DNA of 40,899 nt, taken from Bacteroidota bacterium. Its GTDB lineage: Bacteria; Bacteroidota; Bacteroidia; Cytophagales; Cyclobacteriaceae. Both the position numbers and the translations under genes were made by a program. Shown piece by piece: positions 7,197 to 16,306 of the stretch (the stretch's first letter is position 1; each line of letters begins with the position of its first letter). The notes below the pieces were generated by a model, which ran no database searches, was not told the origin of the DNA, and was given only the letters and a program-made list of their open reading frames with translations. The DNA is taken from positions 1 to 40,899 of the forward strand of contig JAHEMS010000002.1 in the NCBI GenBank assembly GCA_024643595.1, in the 5' to 3' direction.

Positions 7197-8723
7197 ATGT
7201 CTCTAAAAAAAATTTCCCGGGCTCTTATATCTGTCTATTATAAAGAAAATCTTGAGCCAATCATTCATCAATTAGCTAAGCAAGATGTAGAATTCATATC
7301 GACAGGAGGTACACAGGACTTTATTGAAAAACTAGGTTATGCTGTAATTCCTGTAGAGGAACTCACTGGCTATCCATCCATTTTTGGTGGTCGAGTAAAA
7401 ACGCTGCATCCAGCTGTTTTTGGAGGAATACTTTATAGAAGAAATGACGAAGGCGATTTGAATCAAGCTGCTGAGTTTAAAATTTCAGCTATCGATTTAG
7501 TGATCGTTGATTTATATCCTTTTGAAGAAACGGTTTCCAAGGGTGGATCAAAGGAAGCTATCATAGAGAAAATTGATATAGGGGGTATATCCCTTATTCG
7601 CGGTGCAGCGAAGAATTTTAATGATGTATTGATTGTTTCAGAGCGCACCCAATACCAGGCTTTGCTCGAATTGTTAATGCTGAAAAACGGATCCACAGAA
7701 ATAACCGATAGAAAACATTTTGCTGCCCGTGCATTTGATGTTACCTCGCATTATGATACGGCTATTTTTAAATATTTCAACCAAGGGAAGGAAATTCCGA
7801 GTTTTAAAACAAGTTTTAAGCAGGGTAAAGTTTTGCGCTATGGAGAAAATCCTCATCAGCAGGGGATATTTTATGGCGACATTGAAAGTCTTTTCGATCA
7901 GTTAAATGGCAAAGAGCTTTCTTATAATAACTTGGTAGATGTGGATGCTGCCATTAATCTGGTTAGCGAGTTTAACAACGAAACTGCATTTGTGATCATC
8001 AAACACACCAATGCCTGCGGCGTTGCAACGGGAGCAGATGTGAAAGAGGCCTACCTGAAAGCATTCCAGGCTGATACCATTTCCGCATTTGGAGGAGTAC
8101 TGGCATCAAGTCGGAAAATAGATCTGGGGGCCGCTGAAGAAATTAATAAGTTATTCTTTGAAATTTTGATTGCACCAGATTATGATGCTGCAGCACTTGA
8201 AATCCTGAAATCGAAGAAGAACAGAATCATACTCAAACAGAAGCAAATCCTATCCGCGAAAAAACAATTTAAAAGCTTACTGAATGGAGTCATAGAGCAG
8301 GATTTGGATTTAAAAACCGATTCGAAAGAAGATCTGAAACAGGTAACAAAACAGGCACCAACCACTGAACAAATTGATGCATTACTTTTCGCCAGTAAGA
8401 TCTGTAAGCATACCAAATCTAATACTATTATTCTTGCCATTGATGGTCAGTTACTAGCGAGTGGAGTTGGACAAACAAGTCGAGTGGATGCGTTGAAGCA
8501 GGCTATTGAGAAAGCAGGGGCATTTGGATTTAACTTAAAAGGCGCTGTAATGGCTTCCGATGCGTTCTTCCCTTTTCCAGATTGTGTTGAGATCGCACAT
8601 CAAAATGGTATCGAGGCCGTTATTCAACCTGGAGGTTCAATCAAAGATAAGGACTCCATTGATTTTTGTGATCGCCACAACATTGCCATGGTTTTCACAG
8701 GCACACGCCATTTCAAACATTGA
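7197..8723 (+). CDS. purH: bifunctional AICAR transformylase / IMP cyclohydrolase
   Basis: 508 residues, the usual PurH length. It catalyses the last two steps of IMP synthesis: formyl transfer from 10-formyl-THF to AICAR, then ring closure. The N-terminal MGS-like cyclohydrolase domain (about 1-190) shows STGGTQDFIEKLG, GRVKTLHPAVFGG and DLVIVDLYPF. The transformylase part shows LRYGENPHQQG, the catalytic KHTNACGVA block, SAFGGVLA, and the C-terminal SDAFFPFPDCVE and AVIQPGGSIKD. Single gene with its own promoter; other pur genes are not in the window. Confidence 0.97.
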   Translation: MSLKKISRALISVYYKENLEPIIHQLAKQDVEFISTGGTQDFIEKLGYAVIPVEELTGYPSIFGGRVKTLHPAVFGGILYRRNDEGDLNQAAEFKISAIDLVIVDLYPFEETVSKGGSKEAIIEKIDIGGISLIRGAAKNFNDVLIVSERTQYQALLELLMLKNGSTEITDRKHFAARAFDVTSHYDTAIFKYFNQGKEIPSFKTSFKQGKVLRYGENPHQQGIFYGDIESLFDQLNGKELSYNNLVDVDAAINLVSEFNNETAFVIIKHTNACGVATGADVKEAYLKAFQADTISAFGGVLASSRKIDLGAAEEINKLFFEILIAPDYDAAALEILKSKKNRIILKQKQILSAKKQFKSLLNGVIEQDLDLKTDSKEDLKQVTKQAPTTEQIDALLFASKICKHTKSNTIILAIDGQLLASGVGQTSRVDALKQAIEKAGAFGFNLKGAVMASDAFFPFPDCVEIAHQNGIEAVIQPGGSIKDKDSIDFCDRHNIAMVFTGTRHFKH

Positions 8724-8775
8724 TTTGTGTAAGTTTTTCGGTAGAATACGCTTAAAATTACCCGGAATATTTCTG

Positions 8776-8783
8776 TAATTTCG
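8776..8783 (+). promoter_or_regulatory. -7 promoter element of the mre/rod operon
   Basis: TAATTTCG, one base from TAnnTTTG, lies 33 bases before the mreB ATG at 8817. No clear -33 TTTG is seen at the right distance (nearest T-rich stretch 8734-8740), so this is tentative. Confidence 0.35.
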
Positions 8784-8816
8784 TGCTTTATTTAACTATA
8801 CCTAGGGAAGTAACGA

Positions 8817-9842
8817 ATGGGACTTTTTGATTTCTTCACCAGCGATATTGCAATCGATCTGGGAACAGCGAATACACTTATTATTCACAAGGATAAAGTA
8901 GTAGTTGATGAGCCATCAATTATAGCACTTGACCGAACCACAGGTAAAGTGATTGCGATCGGCCGGGAAGCGATGCAGATGCACGAGAAGACGCATGATA
9001 ATATAAAAACAATCCGACCACTTAAGGAGGGTGTTATCGCGGACTTTCATGCTGCGGAGATGATGATTCGCGGAATGATTAAAATGATTGATACAGGCAG
9101 CAGACTATTTCCACCTTCTTTACGCATGGTGATATGTATACCATCGGCCATTACTGAAGTAGAAAAACGCGCGGTGCGAGATTCAGCGGAACATGCCAAT
9201 GCGAAGGAAGTGTATATGATTCATGAACCATTGGCTGCCGCCATAGGAATAGGAATTGATATTGAAGAGCCGATTGGAAATATGATTGTGGATATTGGAG
9301 GGGGTACTACCGACATTGCCGTCATTGCACTATCAGGTATCGTTTGTGATCAGTCCATTCGAATCGCAGGTGATACTTTTAACCGCGACATTCTGGATTA
9401 CATGCGCAGGCAACACAACTTATTGATCGGTGAACGTTCTGCGGAGCGTGTTAAGATAGAAGTAGGATCCGCACTGACTGAATTGGATGACGGTCCGGAC
9501 GATTATGAAATCCGCGGACGCGATTTGATGACTGGTATTCCTAAGACCATAAAGATATCGTATTCAGAAGTTGCATTTGCGCTCGATAAGTCAATATCGA
9601 AGTTGGAAGAAGCGGTGCTTAAAGCGCTTGAACTTTCTCCTCCTGAACTATCGGCTGATATTTATGAACAAGGAATCTATCTTACAGGAGGAGGGGCTAT
9701 GCTTCGTGGACTTGACAAGCGATTATCGCTTAAAACTAAATTGCCAATTCATGTCGCGGATGATCCACTTCGCGCGGTTGTGAGGGGTACCGGAGCTACT
9801 CTTAAGGATCTCAATAAATACAGGAAGGTTTTGATGACATAG
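8817..9842 (+). CDS. mreB: rod shape-determining protein MreB
   Basis: 341 residues, bacterial actin that forms membrane-bound filaments and guides lateral cell-wall synthesis. Actin-fold nucleotide motifs: DIAIDLGTANTLI (phosphate 1, residues 9-21), IVDIGGGTTDIAVI (phosphate 2) and ITGGGAML-like YLTGGGAMLRGLD (adenosine). The N-terminal MGLFDFFTS is an amphipathic membrane-binding start. First gene of a five-gene set; mreC begins 3 bases after its stop. Confidence 0.98.
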   Translation: MGLFDFFTSDIAIDLGTANTLIIHKDKVVVDEPSIIALDRTTGKVIAIGREAMQMHEKTHDNIKTIRPLKEGVIADFHAAEMMIRGMIKMIDTGSRLFPPSLRMVICIPSAITEVEKRAVRDSAEHANAKEVYMIHEPLAAAIGIGIDIEEPIGNMIVDIGGGTTDIAVIALSGIVCDQSIRIAGDTFNRDILDYMRRQHNLLIGERSAERVKIEVGSALTELDDGPDDYEIRGRDLMTGIPKTIKISYSEVAFALDKSISKLEEAVLKALELSPPELSADIYEQGIYLTGGGAMLRGLDKRLSLKTKLPIHVADDPLRAVVRGTGATLKDLNKYRKVLMT

Positions 9843-9845
9843 TGA

Positions 9846-10685
9846 ATGGAGAGGCTCTTAAAGTTTATTTATGAGTATCGGGCTTTTTTTACATTTATAT
9901 TATTAGAGTTGACGTGTGTCTGGTTGATTGTTCAAAATAATCAATTTCAAAGTTCAACATACTTCAATTCCTCCAATCGATTAGCGGCAAATGTTCTTGA
10001 TTTTTCTCAGGGGGTAAGGGAATATTTTTCCTTACGAAACATTAATAGAGATCTGGCGGAAGAAAATGCAAATTTACGGAGTTTACTGGATCAGCGGAAT
10101 CAACGATTATTGTCTGATCGGATATTCAGTCCTAAGGATACGGTAATAGCCAATCGATTTGAATATATCAGTGCCAAAGTAATGTCAAATTCTACGGAAC
10201 TCTATAAAAACTATATTACCGTGGATAGAGGAAAGTTAGATGGCATTGAGCCTGGAATGGCAGCTATCAGCTCAACGGGTGCCGTTGGGAAAGTAAAGGT
10301 GGTGTCTGATCACTTCGCTGTATTGATTTCGTTGCTACACACCGATGAAATGGTATCCTGTATTATTAAAGAAAAAGATTATTTTGGAACGGCACAATGG
10401 GATGGATTCGATGCTCGTTACACCAATTTACGGTACATTCCTCGTCATGCAAATCCAACCGTTGGCGACACTGTGATTACTTCGGGATTTAATGCAGTTT
10501 TCCCAAAAGGAATATTAGTAGGCGTCATACACAATGCGACTTTGAGTGAGGAATCACCTTTTTGGGATATTAAGGTTTCATTGGCTCAAGACTATAGTAA
10601 GCTGGCGTTTGTCGAATTAGTGAAAAGTAATTTGAAAAATGAAAGGGATTCCTTAGTTGAAGTTACTATTGGAAATAATAGATGA
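9846..10685 (+). CDS. mreC: rod shape-determining protein MreC
   Basis: 279 residues. A single N-terminal membrane helix (about 12-30, FFTFILLELTCVWLIV) is followed by a coiled coil (about 60-90, LAEENANLRSLLDQRNQRL) and the beta-barrel MreC domain (VDRGKLDGIEPGMAAISSTG, TSGFNAVFPKGILVG). It is the periplasmic scaffold that links MreB to PBP2. The last four bases overlap the mreD start (ATGA). Confidence 0.95.
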   Translation: MERLLKFIYEYRAFFTFILLELTCVWLIVQNNQFQSSTYFNSSNRLAANVLDFSQGVREYFSLRNINRDLAEENANLRSLLDQRNQRLLSDRIFSPKDTVIANRFEYISAKVMSNSTELYKNYITVDRGKLDGIEPGMAAISSTGAVGKVKVVSDHFAVLISLLHTDEMVSCIIKEKDYFGTAQWDGFDARYTNLRYIPRHANPTVGDTVITSGFNAVFPKGILVGVIHNATLSEESPFWDIKVSLAQDYSKLAFVELVKSNLKNERDSLVEVTIGNNR

Positions 10686-11197
10686 TTAAATCAGGCATCA
10701 TACATATTATCTTCTTTTTTGTTTATGTCTTGGCCCAGGTGGTGTTATTGAAGAACATTGTGTTATTTGATTCCGCTTTTTGTTTTTTATATGTAGCGTT
10801 TATCCTTTTGCTACCTTTTGAAGTAAGTATCACCATGATTATTCTGATTGGATTTTTAATAGGGATATCAATCGACATTTTTTACAACAGCATGGGTCTT
10901 CATGCTTTTGCAACCGTTTTTATGAGCTTTTTACGTAACTATTGGTTATCCGTAATAACGCCACAGGGTGGATATGAATCGGGCAGTTCTCCTACACTCG
11001 CTGCCAATGGAGTTCAATGGTTTCTGGTTTATACTATACCGTTGGTATTCATACATCATTTCGTTTTGTTCTTCACAGAAGCTTCAGGATTTGATTTATT
11101 TTGGTTCACGATGCTCAAAATAATCGGTAGCATGCTCTTTACCGTTCTTGTGATGGTGTTATTGCAATTCCTCGCTCCACAGCGCAGAAGAATATGA
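10682..11197 (+). CDS. mreD: rod shape-determining protein MreD
   Basis: 171 residues, almost entirely hydrophobic, with about five predicted membrane helices, e.g. IIFFFVYVLAQVVLL and ITMIILIGFLIGISIDIFY. Sequence is divergent, as is usual for MreD, and the call rests on topology, length and its place between mreC and the PBP2 gene. Both ends overlap the neighbours by ATGA, so it is translationally coupled. Confidence 0.92.
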   Translation: MIKSGIIHIIFFFVYVLAQVVLLKNIVLFDSAFCFLYVAFILLLPFEVSITMIILIGFLIGISIDIFYNSMGLHAFATVFMSFLRNYWLSVITPQGGYESGSSPTLAANGVQWFLVYTIPLVFIHHFVLFFTEASGFDLFWFTMLKIIGSMLFTVLVMVLLQFLAPQRRRI

Positions 11198-13008
11198 ATG
11201 AGTCAAGGAAAGAAATATTGCAGATTGTTGTCGTTTTGGTTGGGATAATTTTCCTGATCAAACTTTTCTCCATTCAAGTACTGGACAGCCGATATGCTGA
11301 AATGGCAGACAGCAATGCAATTTTGCGACAGGTGGAATATCCTTTTCGCGGGCTAATCTACGATCGTAATCATAAGCTAATCGTTTACAATACGCCTGAG
11401 TACGACATTGAAGTAATAGTTAAAGACATAAAGAAATTTGACTCCCTAAAATTTTGTGAAGTATTTGAAATATCAAGCGATCAATTGCGCACAAAATTTA
11501 AGGAGATGAAAGCGCGCAAAGAGTATTCGCCATTCAAGCCTACTTTGTTTATTGATCAGCTTTCAAATATGGATTTTGCGCGAGTACAGGATCGAATGGA
11601 TGAGTTTCCTGGTTTTTACATACAAGCCCGAACAACACGCGCCTATTCATCCACTGCGTTGGCAAATGCGCTTGGTTATGTGAGCGAAATTAATAAGACT
11701 CAATTGGCTAATGATAAATCGAGAATTTATAAGCAGGGTGACTATATCGGGCAGAGTGGCATTGAGGCTTTTTATGAAGCGCAATTGAGAGGCAAACGGG
11801 GTATTCGTTTTAAACTCCGCGATGTTAAAGGAATAGAGAAAGGTTCATTCAACGAGGGTAAGTATGATACGCTTTCTGTTCCTGGACAAAATCTAATCAC
11901 AGGCATAGATATTGACTTACAGCTATATGGAGAGTATTTAATGAAAGGGAAATCTGGTAGTATTGTTGCCCTGGAGCCAGCTACTGGTGAAATATTGTCT
12001 TTGGTTTCAGGACCATCTTATGACCCTACGTTGCTTACGGGAAAAAATTACAGCGCCAATTTCAGATTGATTAATTCAGATACCCTGAAGCCTTTATTTA
12101 ATCGACCGCTCATGGCACAATATCGTCCGGGTTCAATTTTTAAAATTGCTCAAGCCATGACAGCTCTTCAGGAAAACGTGATCACCCCGGAGACCAGGAT
12201 TCGATGCGATCGGTCAATAATAAATTGTCATGGTGCGCATTCCAATGAAGACCTTCGTGGGGCAATCGCCAATTCATGCAATCCATATTTCTATAATGTA
12301 TTAAGGCGTATGTTGAATCAAGACGTTTCTCATGATCCTTACGAAGATACGCGAATCGGATTATCAGAATGGAATAAGCACATTACCAGTTTTGGATTTG
12401 GGAGCCCCTTGGGCATAGATTTGCCAAGTGAAAAAAGTGGATTAATTCCTACCCCGGCATATTATGATCGAGCCTACCATAACAGGCCGTGGAAATTTTC
12501 CAACATATATTCCATTGCTATTGGTGAAGGGGAAAACCTGGTAGTACCTATTCAAATGGCAAATTTCGCTGCCACTATCGCAAATCGGGGATATTATTTT
12601 ATTCCTCATTTGGTTAAGGCAGTAGGTGAAGATGGCAACCCCTTGCCGAAATATACTGAGCGTCATTATACCTCGATTAATTCATCTCACTTCGAAGTGG
12701 CTGTAGATGCTATGCAAAAAGTAGTGGAGGCAGGAACAGGGCAGTATAGAGCACGCCTTGCGGATATTATTGTCTGTGGCAAGACCGGTACCGTTGAAAA
12801 TGCACCTCCAATGCATGATCACTCAGTATTTATAGCGTTCGCACCGAAGGATAATCCAAAAATTGCGGTATCGGTTTATGTCGAAGATGCAGGACAAGGC
12901 GCGCGTGCAGCAGCTTCAATTGCCAGTTTGATGATTGAAAAATATTTGCTCGGACAGACCAAGCGACCTTATATTGAACAGTATGTGCTTAATAATAAGT
13001 TTGAATGA
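11194..13008 (+). CDS. mrdA: penicillin-binding protein 2, elongation transpeptidase
   Basis: 604 residues. One N-terminal membrane helix (about 8-26), PBP dimerisation domain (about 48-215) and transpeptidase domain (about 250-590). Catalytic motifs are intact: Ser314-x-x-Lys317 in PGSIFK, SCN at 361-363 and KTG at 530-532. It cross-links peptidoglycan along the side wall together with RodA, whose gene overlaps its 3' end by four bases. Start ATG at 11194 lies within the mreD stop (ATGA). Confidence 0.96.
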   Translation: MNESRKEILQIVVVLVGIIFLIKLFSIQVLDSRYAEMADSNAILRQVEYPFRGLIYDRNHKLIVYNTPEYDIEVIVKDIKKFDSLKFCEVFEISSDQLRTKFKEMKARKEYSPFKPTLFIDQLSNMDFARVQDRMDEFPGFYIQARTTRAYSSTALANALGYVSEINKTQLANDKSRIYKQGDYIGQSGIEAFYEAQLRGKRGIRFKLRDVKGIEKGSFNEGKYDTLSVPGQNLITGIDIDLQLYGEYLMKGKSGSIVALEPATGEILSLVSGPSYDPTLLTGKNYSANFRLINSDTLKPLFNRPLMAQYRPGSIFKIAQAMTALQENVITPETRIRCDRSIINCHGAHSNEDLRGAIANSCNPYFYNVLRRMLNQDVSHDPYEDTRIGLSEWNKHITSFGFGSPLGIDLPSEKSGLIPTPAYYDRAYHNRPWKFSNIYSIAIGEGENLVVPIQMANFAATIANRGYYFIPHLVKAVGEDGNPLPKYTERHYTSINSSHFEVAVDAMQKVVEAGTGQYRARLADIIVCGKTGTVENAPPMHDHSVFIAFAPKDNPKIAVSVYVEDAGQGARAAASIASLMIEKYLLGQTKRPYIEQYVLNNKFE

Positions 13009-14279
13009 GAAGAGAGGAAGACATAGCGGGTAAATTAGACTGGGTTGCTGTGCTCCTCTATATCGCTATGGTGGGACTTGGTTGGCTTAATATTTTCGCG
13101 GCAGTTTATGATGAGTCAGTAAATCAGACTATCTGGGATTTATCGCTTAATTCGGGGCGACAATTGATTTTTATTGCTGCATCGTTTGTGATCATTCTCG
13201 CAATTGTTGTAATCGACATGCGATTTTATGAAACATTTGCGTATTTGTTTTTTGGTATTATTCTTATTGTTCTAATTCTTGTTCCTTTTATTGGCAAAGA
13301 AGTGGGTGGAAATAAAGCTTGGTTAGGGTTTGGTTCATTTGGGGTGCAGCCATCAGAATTCGCGAAGGTTATCACGGCAATGGCAGTTGCTAAGTTTATA
13401 GGTTCGGTTGGTTTCAGAATGGATAATATAAGGAATCAGTTGATTCTGTTTTCTATAATTGGGGCTCCCATGTTATTGATTCTCCTGCAGAAGGATACCG
13501 GAACGGCATTGGTATTCACTTCATTTGTTCTGGTATTTTATAGAGAAGGATTTCCGCCTTTCTTGCTGGTAGTTGGTATTTTTGCGGCCATTATTTTTGT
13601 TCTTACTCTATTGGTTCCCAATCAGATCTACCTGCATGCCGCCATCGCTATCGTATTAGTGGCATTGATTGTATTTGGTAAGAAGAAATTAAGGCAGGTG
13701 ATGCTGCTTGCGATAGGTGCCTTGTTGATTAGTGGCGTTATTGAAAGTGTAGATTATGTGATCACCGATGTGCTAAAGCCACACCAACAGAATCGGATCA
13801 AGGCATTAATCAACCCCGATGCTGACCCACTCGGTTTTGGATGGAATGTAACACAATCAAAAATTGCGATTGGTAGCGGAGGTTTTACGGGTAAAGGATT
13901 TCTGGAAGGCACCCAGACAAAATTTGATTTTGTGCCTGAGCAAAGTACTGATTTCATTTTTTGCACCATAGGAGAAGAGCACGGCTGGATAGGTAGCTTT
14001 TTGGTAATTGGGTTATTTGTTGCCCTTTTACTTAGGGTGATTTTTATATCGGAACGCCAGAAAAGCAGATTCGCCAGGGCCTATGGATATTCAGTGGCTA
14101 GCATATTCTTTTTTCACTTTGCCGTTAACATAGGTATGACCATTGGACTTTTTCCAGTAATTGGTATTCCGCTTCCTTTTTTCAGTTATGGAGGTTCTTC
14201 GTTGTGGGGCTTTACAATTTTACTTTTTGTATTACTGAAATTAGATGCACACCGCAGCCAGATGTTGCAGCGCGTTTAA
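13005..14279 (+). CDS. rodA: peptidoglycan glycosyltransferase RodA (SEDS family)
   Basis: 424 residues with about ten membrane helices. SEDS signatures: GGNKAWLGFGSFGVQPSEFAK, LQKDTGTALVF, FVPEQSTDFIF and IPLPFFSYGGSSL. It polymerises lipid II during elongation in complex with PBP2. It is somewhat longer than enterobacterial RodA (about 370) because of an extra periplasmic/helical segment around residues 190-260, a usual trait in Bacteroidota. Last gene of the operon; its stop overlaps by 4 bases the stop of the convergent unknown gene. Confidence 0.96.
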   Translation: MRREEDIAGKLDWVAVLLYIAMVGLGWLNIFAAVYDESVNQTIWDLSLNSGRQLIFIAASFVIILAIVVIDMRFYETFAYLFFGIILIVLILVPFIGKEVGGNKAWLGFGSFGVQPSEFAKVITAMAVAKFIGSVGFRMDNIRNQLILFSIIGAPMLLILLQKDTGTALVFTSFVLVFYREGFPPFLLVVGIFAAIIFVLTLLVPNQIYLHAAIAIVLVALIVFGKKKLRQVMLLAIGALLISGVIESVDYVITDVLKPHQQNRIKALINPDADPLGFGWNVTQSKIAIGSGGFTGKGFLEGTQTKFDFVPEQSTDFIFCTIGEEHGWIGSFLVIGLFVALLLRVIFISERQKSRFARAYGYSVASIFFFHFAVNIGMTIGLFPVIGIPLPFFSYGGSSLWGFTILLFVLLKLDAHRSQMLQRV

Positions 14280-15268
14280 CTGTCAAATCTTTTTTCGATG
14301 ATCTCGATAAATTCGAGATACTCTTCGCTTTCTCTATCCCAATGTGGATATCCATCGTCAATAAAACGCATGGCTTGCGACAGGTTGTCGCAGCGGTCAA
14401 GTTTTTCAATAGTCTCTGAAAAAATTTCAAAATCACCATGAAACAAAATCTTGGTAAACATGAACTTTTGATTAATGGTAAGATTTTGCTTCAATAAGAC
14501 AATTTTTTTCTTGGCCAGGTCATCTGCTAATGTCTGCTTTGTCTCTTTTTGTACAGGTGTTGTGACAGCGTTTTGAGGACCTGGTAAGGGGATAGTTTCA
14601 GTCTTTGAAACGGATCGTGGAGATGTCACTGGTTTAGCTTCATAAAAGTTATCTACTTTCAACGGCACAGCCGCATTGAACAATTGAAGATAGGAATCTA
14701 CCTCCTCCGGTGTAAAATTCACTTCTTCAAGAATTTGATCGAGCATGGCAAAGGCTTCATTGCCGGAAATGGAATCCAATTTTTTCTCCTCTAATCGCAC
14801 CACCAGTTTTTCAAGTGGCGCCTTATTTATTTTTATATACTTAACTTCATTTCTTAGATCAGATGTGCTTATTGAGGTCTTGTCTTTTTTATCAAGTGTA
14901 TCGGAATAATAATCGTAGGGATCAAGGATGAGATATATCGTTTGATTTACCGCTCTTGTCAGTAATGGTAAAAAATGCTCTTTTTCAATTAGAATATGAT
15001 TGCTAAGAATGTTTTGAAATACGGTAAGGGCTTCGCTAACTTGCTTAGAGTCATAATCAAAATAGGGGCTTTTCAGTTTTTCACTCTCCTTCTTCCAGGC
15101 AATGAGCAGATCCCGAATAACAAAAAGGTTTACTTGCCTAATGGTCGACAATTCAAGAATCTCAGGTCCAGATATTTTATTCTTTTTTGAAAAATAAGAT
15201 TGGACAAGATGCAGCGCATATTGCTGAGCATATTGATCAACCGATTTCAAACTTATCTTTTCGTCCAT
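14276..15268 (-). CDS. protein of unknown function, 330 residues, Bacteroidota-type
   Basis: Start ATG at 15268 (MDEKISLKSVDQYAQQYALH). No named family is recognised. It is soluble and mostly helical. An N-terminal helical domain (about 1-210) is rich in Leu/Lys/Glu; a low-complexity Pro/Thr/Ser linker follows (about 213-245, KPVTSPRSVSKTETIPLPGP); a conserved-looking C-terminal module (about 255-330) carries LTINQKFMFTKILFHGD and DGYPHWDRESEEYLEFI. I recall proteins of this make-up as Bacteroidota-only hypotheticals, but cannot check. It converges on rodA (4-base overlap) and lies back to back with the ferredoxin gene (62 bases apart). Confidence 0.8.
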   Translation of the reverse strand: MDEKISLKSVDQYAQQYALHLVQSYFSKKNKISGPEILELSTIRQVNLFVIRDLLIAWKKESEKLKSPYFDYDSKQVSEALTVFQNILSNHILIEKEHFLPLLTRAVNQTIYLILDPYDYYSDTLDKKDKTSISTSDLRNEVKYIKINKAPLEKLVVRLEEKKLDSISGNEAFAMLDQILEEVNFTPEEVDSYLQLFNAAVPLKVDNFYEAKPVTSPRSVSKTETIPLPGPQNAVTTPVQKETKQTLADDLAKKKIVLLKQNLTINQKFMFTKILFHGDFEIFSETIEKLDRCDNLSQAMRFIDDGYPHWDRESEEYLEFIEIIEKRFDS

Positions 15269-15330
15269 GAGCAAATATTTTCATTAACCTTGGTAAGAAA
15301 CGAATTTAAGGGATTTAAATTGGACCTTAC

Positions 15331-15654
15331 GTGGTAAAGATAGTGATTGAAAATTTGGCTCAAAAAGAACTGTCCTATAAAGGATCGCCTAATTCTATTC
15401 TGCAGCTCGTTCAGTCTAATTTTATTGATTGGATGCATGCCTGTGGCGGTAAAGGCCGATGTACTACCTGTAAAATGATAGTCGTGAAAGGAATGGAGAA
15501 TCTTTCACCGCCAACAGCGGCTGAAATGAAGTATCTAATTGATGGGCAGTTGGCTGAAAATGAGCGACTGGCTTGTCAAACTCGAGCACAGGGGAATTGT
15601 CGAGTACGTATTCCTGACGAAAATAAAATGCCCCACATGATTTATACCTCTTAA
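15331..15654 (+). CDS. 2Fe-2S ferredoxin
   Basis: 107 residues. Plant-type [2Fe-2S] ferredoxin fold with the four cluster ligands Cys38, Cys44 and Cys47 (HACGGKGRCTTC) and Cys82 (RLACQTRA). The first spacing, Cys-x5-Cys-x2-Cys, is normal. The start is GTG at 15331 (MVKIVIENLAQKELSYKG). It is a small electron carrier in the cytoplasm; the partner is not evident, although the back-to-back unknown gene and the following thymidine kinase are neighbours. Start codon choice is forced because no ATG precedes the conserved strand. Confidence 0.9.
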   Translation: MVKIVIENLAQKELSYKGSPNSILQLVQSNFIDWMHACGGKGRCTTCKMIVVKGMENLSPPTAAEMKYLIDGQLAENERLACQTRAQGNCRVRIPDENKMPHMIYTS

Positions 15655-15707
15655 AATCCGTTAATTAACTGTGGTTATATCTACTTTTCAAATCCTAACT
15701 TGCACCT

Positions 15708-16304
15708 ATGTTTATTGAACCTCGTTTGGGCAGATCAAAGTCGGGCAACCGTGCTGGTTGGATTGAGGTAATTTGTGGCTGCATGTTTTCTGGCAAAACT
15801 GAAGAACTAATCAGACGATTAAACCGCGCTTTGATTGCCAGGCAAAAAGTCGAAATATTTAAACCGCGGATGGATACCCGATACCACATCGAAAAGATTG
15901 TATCTCATAATGAGCGTGAGATTCGATCCACACCAGTGAATTTTGGGAACGACATTTTACTTATGGCTGGAGATTGTGATGTAGTCGGTATCGATGAAGC
16001 CCAGTTTTTTGATGAGTCAATAGTGGAAGTCTGTAACACGTTGGCTAATAGCGGAAAGCGGGTTATAATAGCCGGCCTGGACATGGACTATGAAGGCAAA
16101 CCATTTGGCCCTATGCCTAATTTACTGGCAGTGGCAGAATTTGTAACTAAAATTCATGCGATCTGTACTGAAACCGGAGAACTTGCCTCATTTTCATTTC
16201 GGTTAAATGAAGATAGTGCACAGGTCATGCTCGGTGAGAAGGATGTATATGAAGCCCGTAGTCGCCAATCATTTTTTAATGGAATGAAAAATCGTAAGAA
16301 GTAA
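15708..16304 (+). CDS. tdk: thymidine kinase (type II), zinc lasso degenerate
   Basis: 198 residues. It phosphorylates thymidine (and deoxyuridine) for salvage. The P-loop is GCMFSGKT (24-31), the catalytic glutamate is Glu97 in GIDEAQFF, and the lasso/substrate loop has LGEKDVYEARSRQSF. In type II kinases the lasso is held by a zinc ion on four Cys/His residues (CxxC...CxxC/H). Here only Cys153 remains: the other three positions read Thr156, Ser185 and Ser188. The rest of the fold looks intact. Family length is normal (190-205). recO follows with a 2-base gap. Confidence 0.93.
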   Translation: MFIEPRLGRSKSGNRAGWIEVICGCMFSGKTEELIRRLNRALIARQKVEIFKPRMDTRYHIEKIVSHNEREIRSTPVNFGNDILLMAGDCDVVGIDEAQFFDESIVEVCNTLANSGKRVIIAGLDMDYEGKPFGPMPNLLAVAEFVTKIHAICTETGELASFSFRLNEDSAQVMLGEKDVYEARSRQSFFNGMKNRKK

Positions 16305-16306
16305 TT

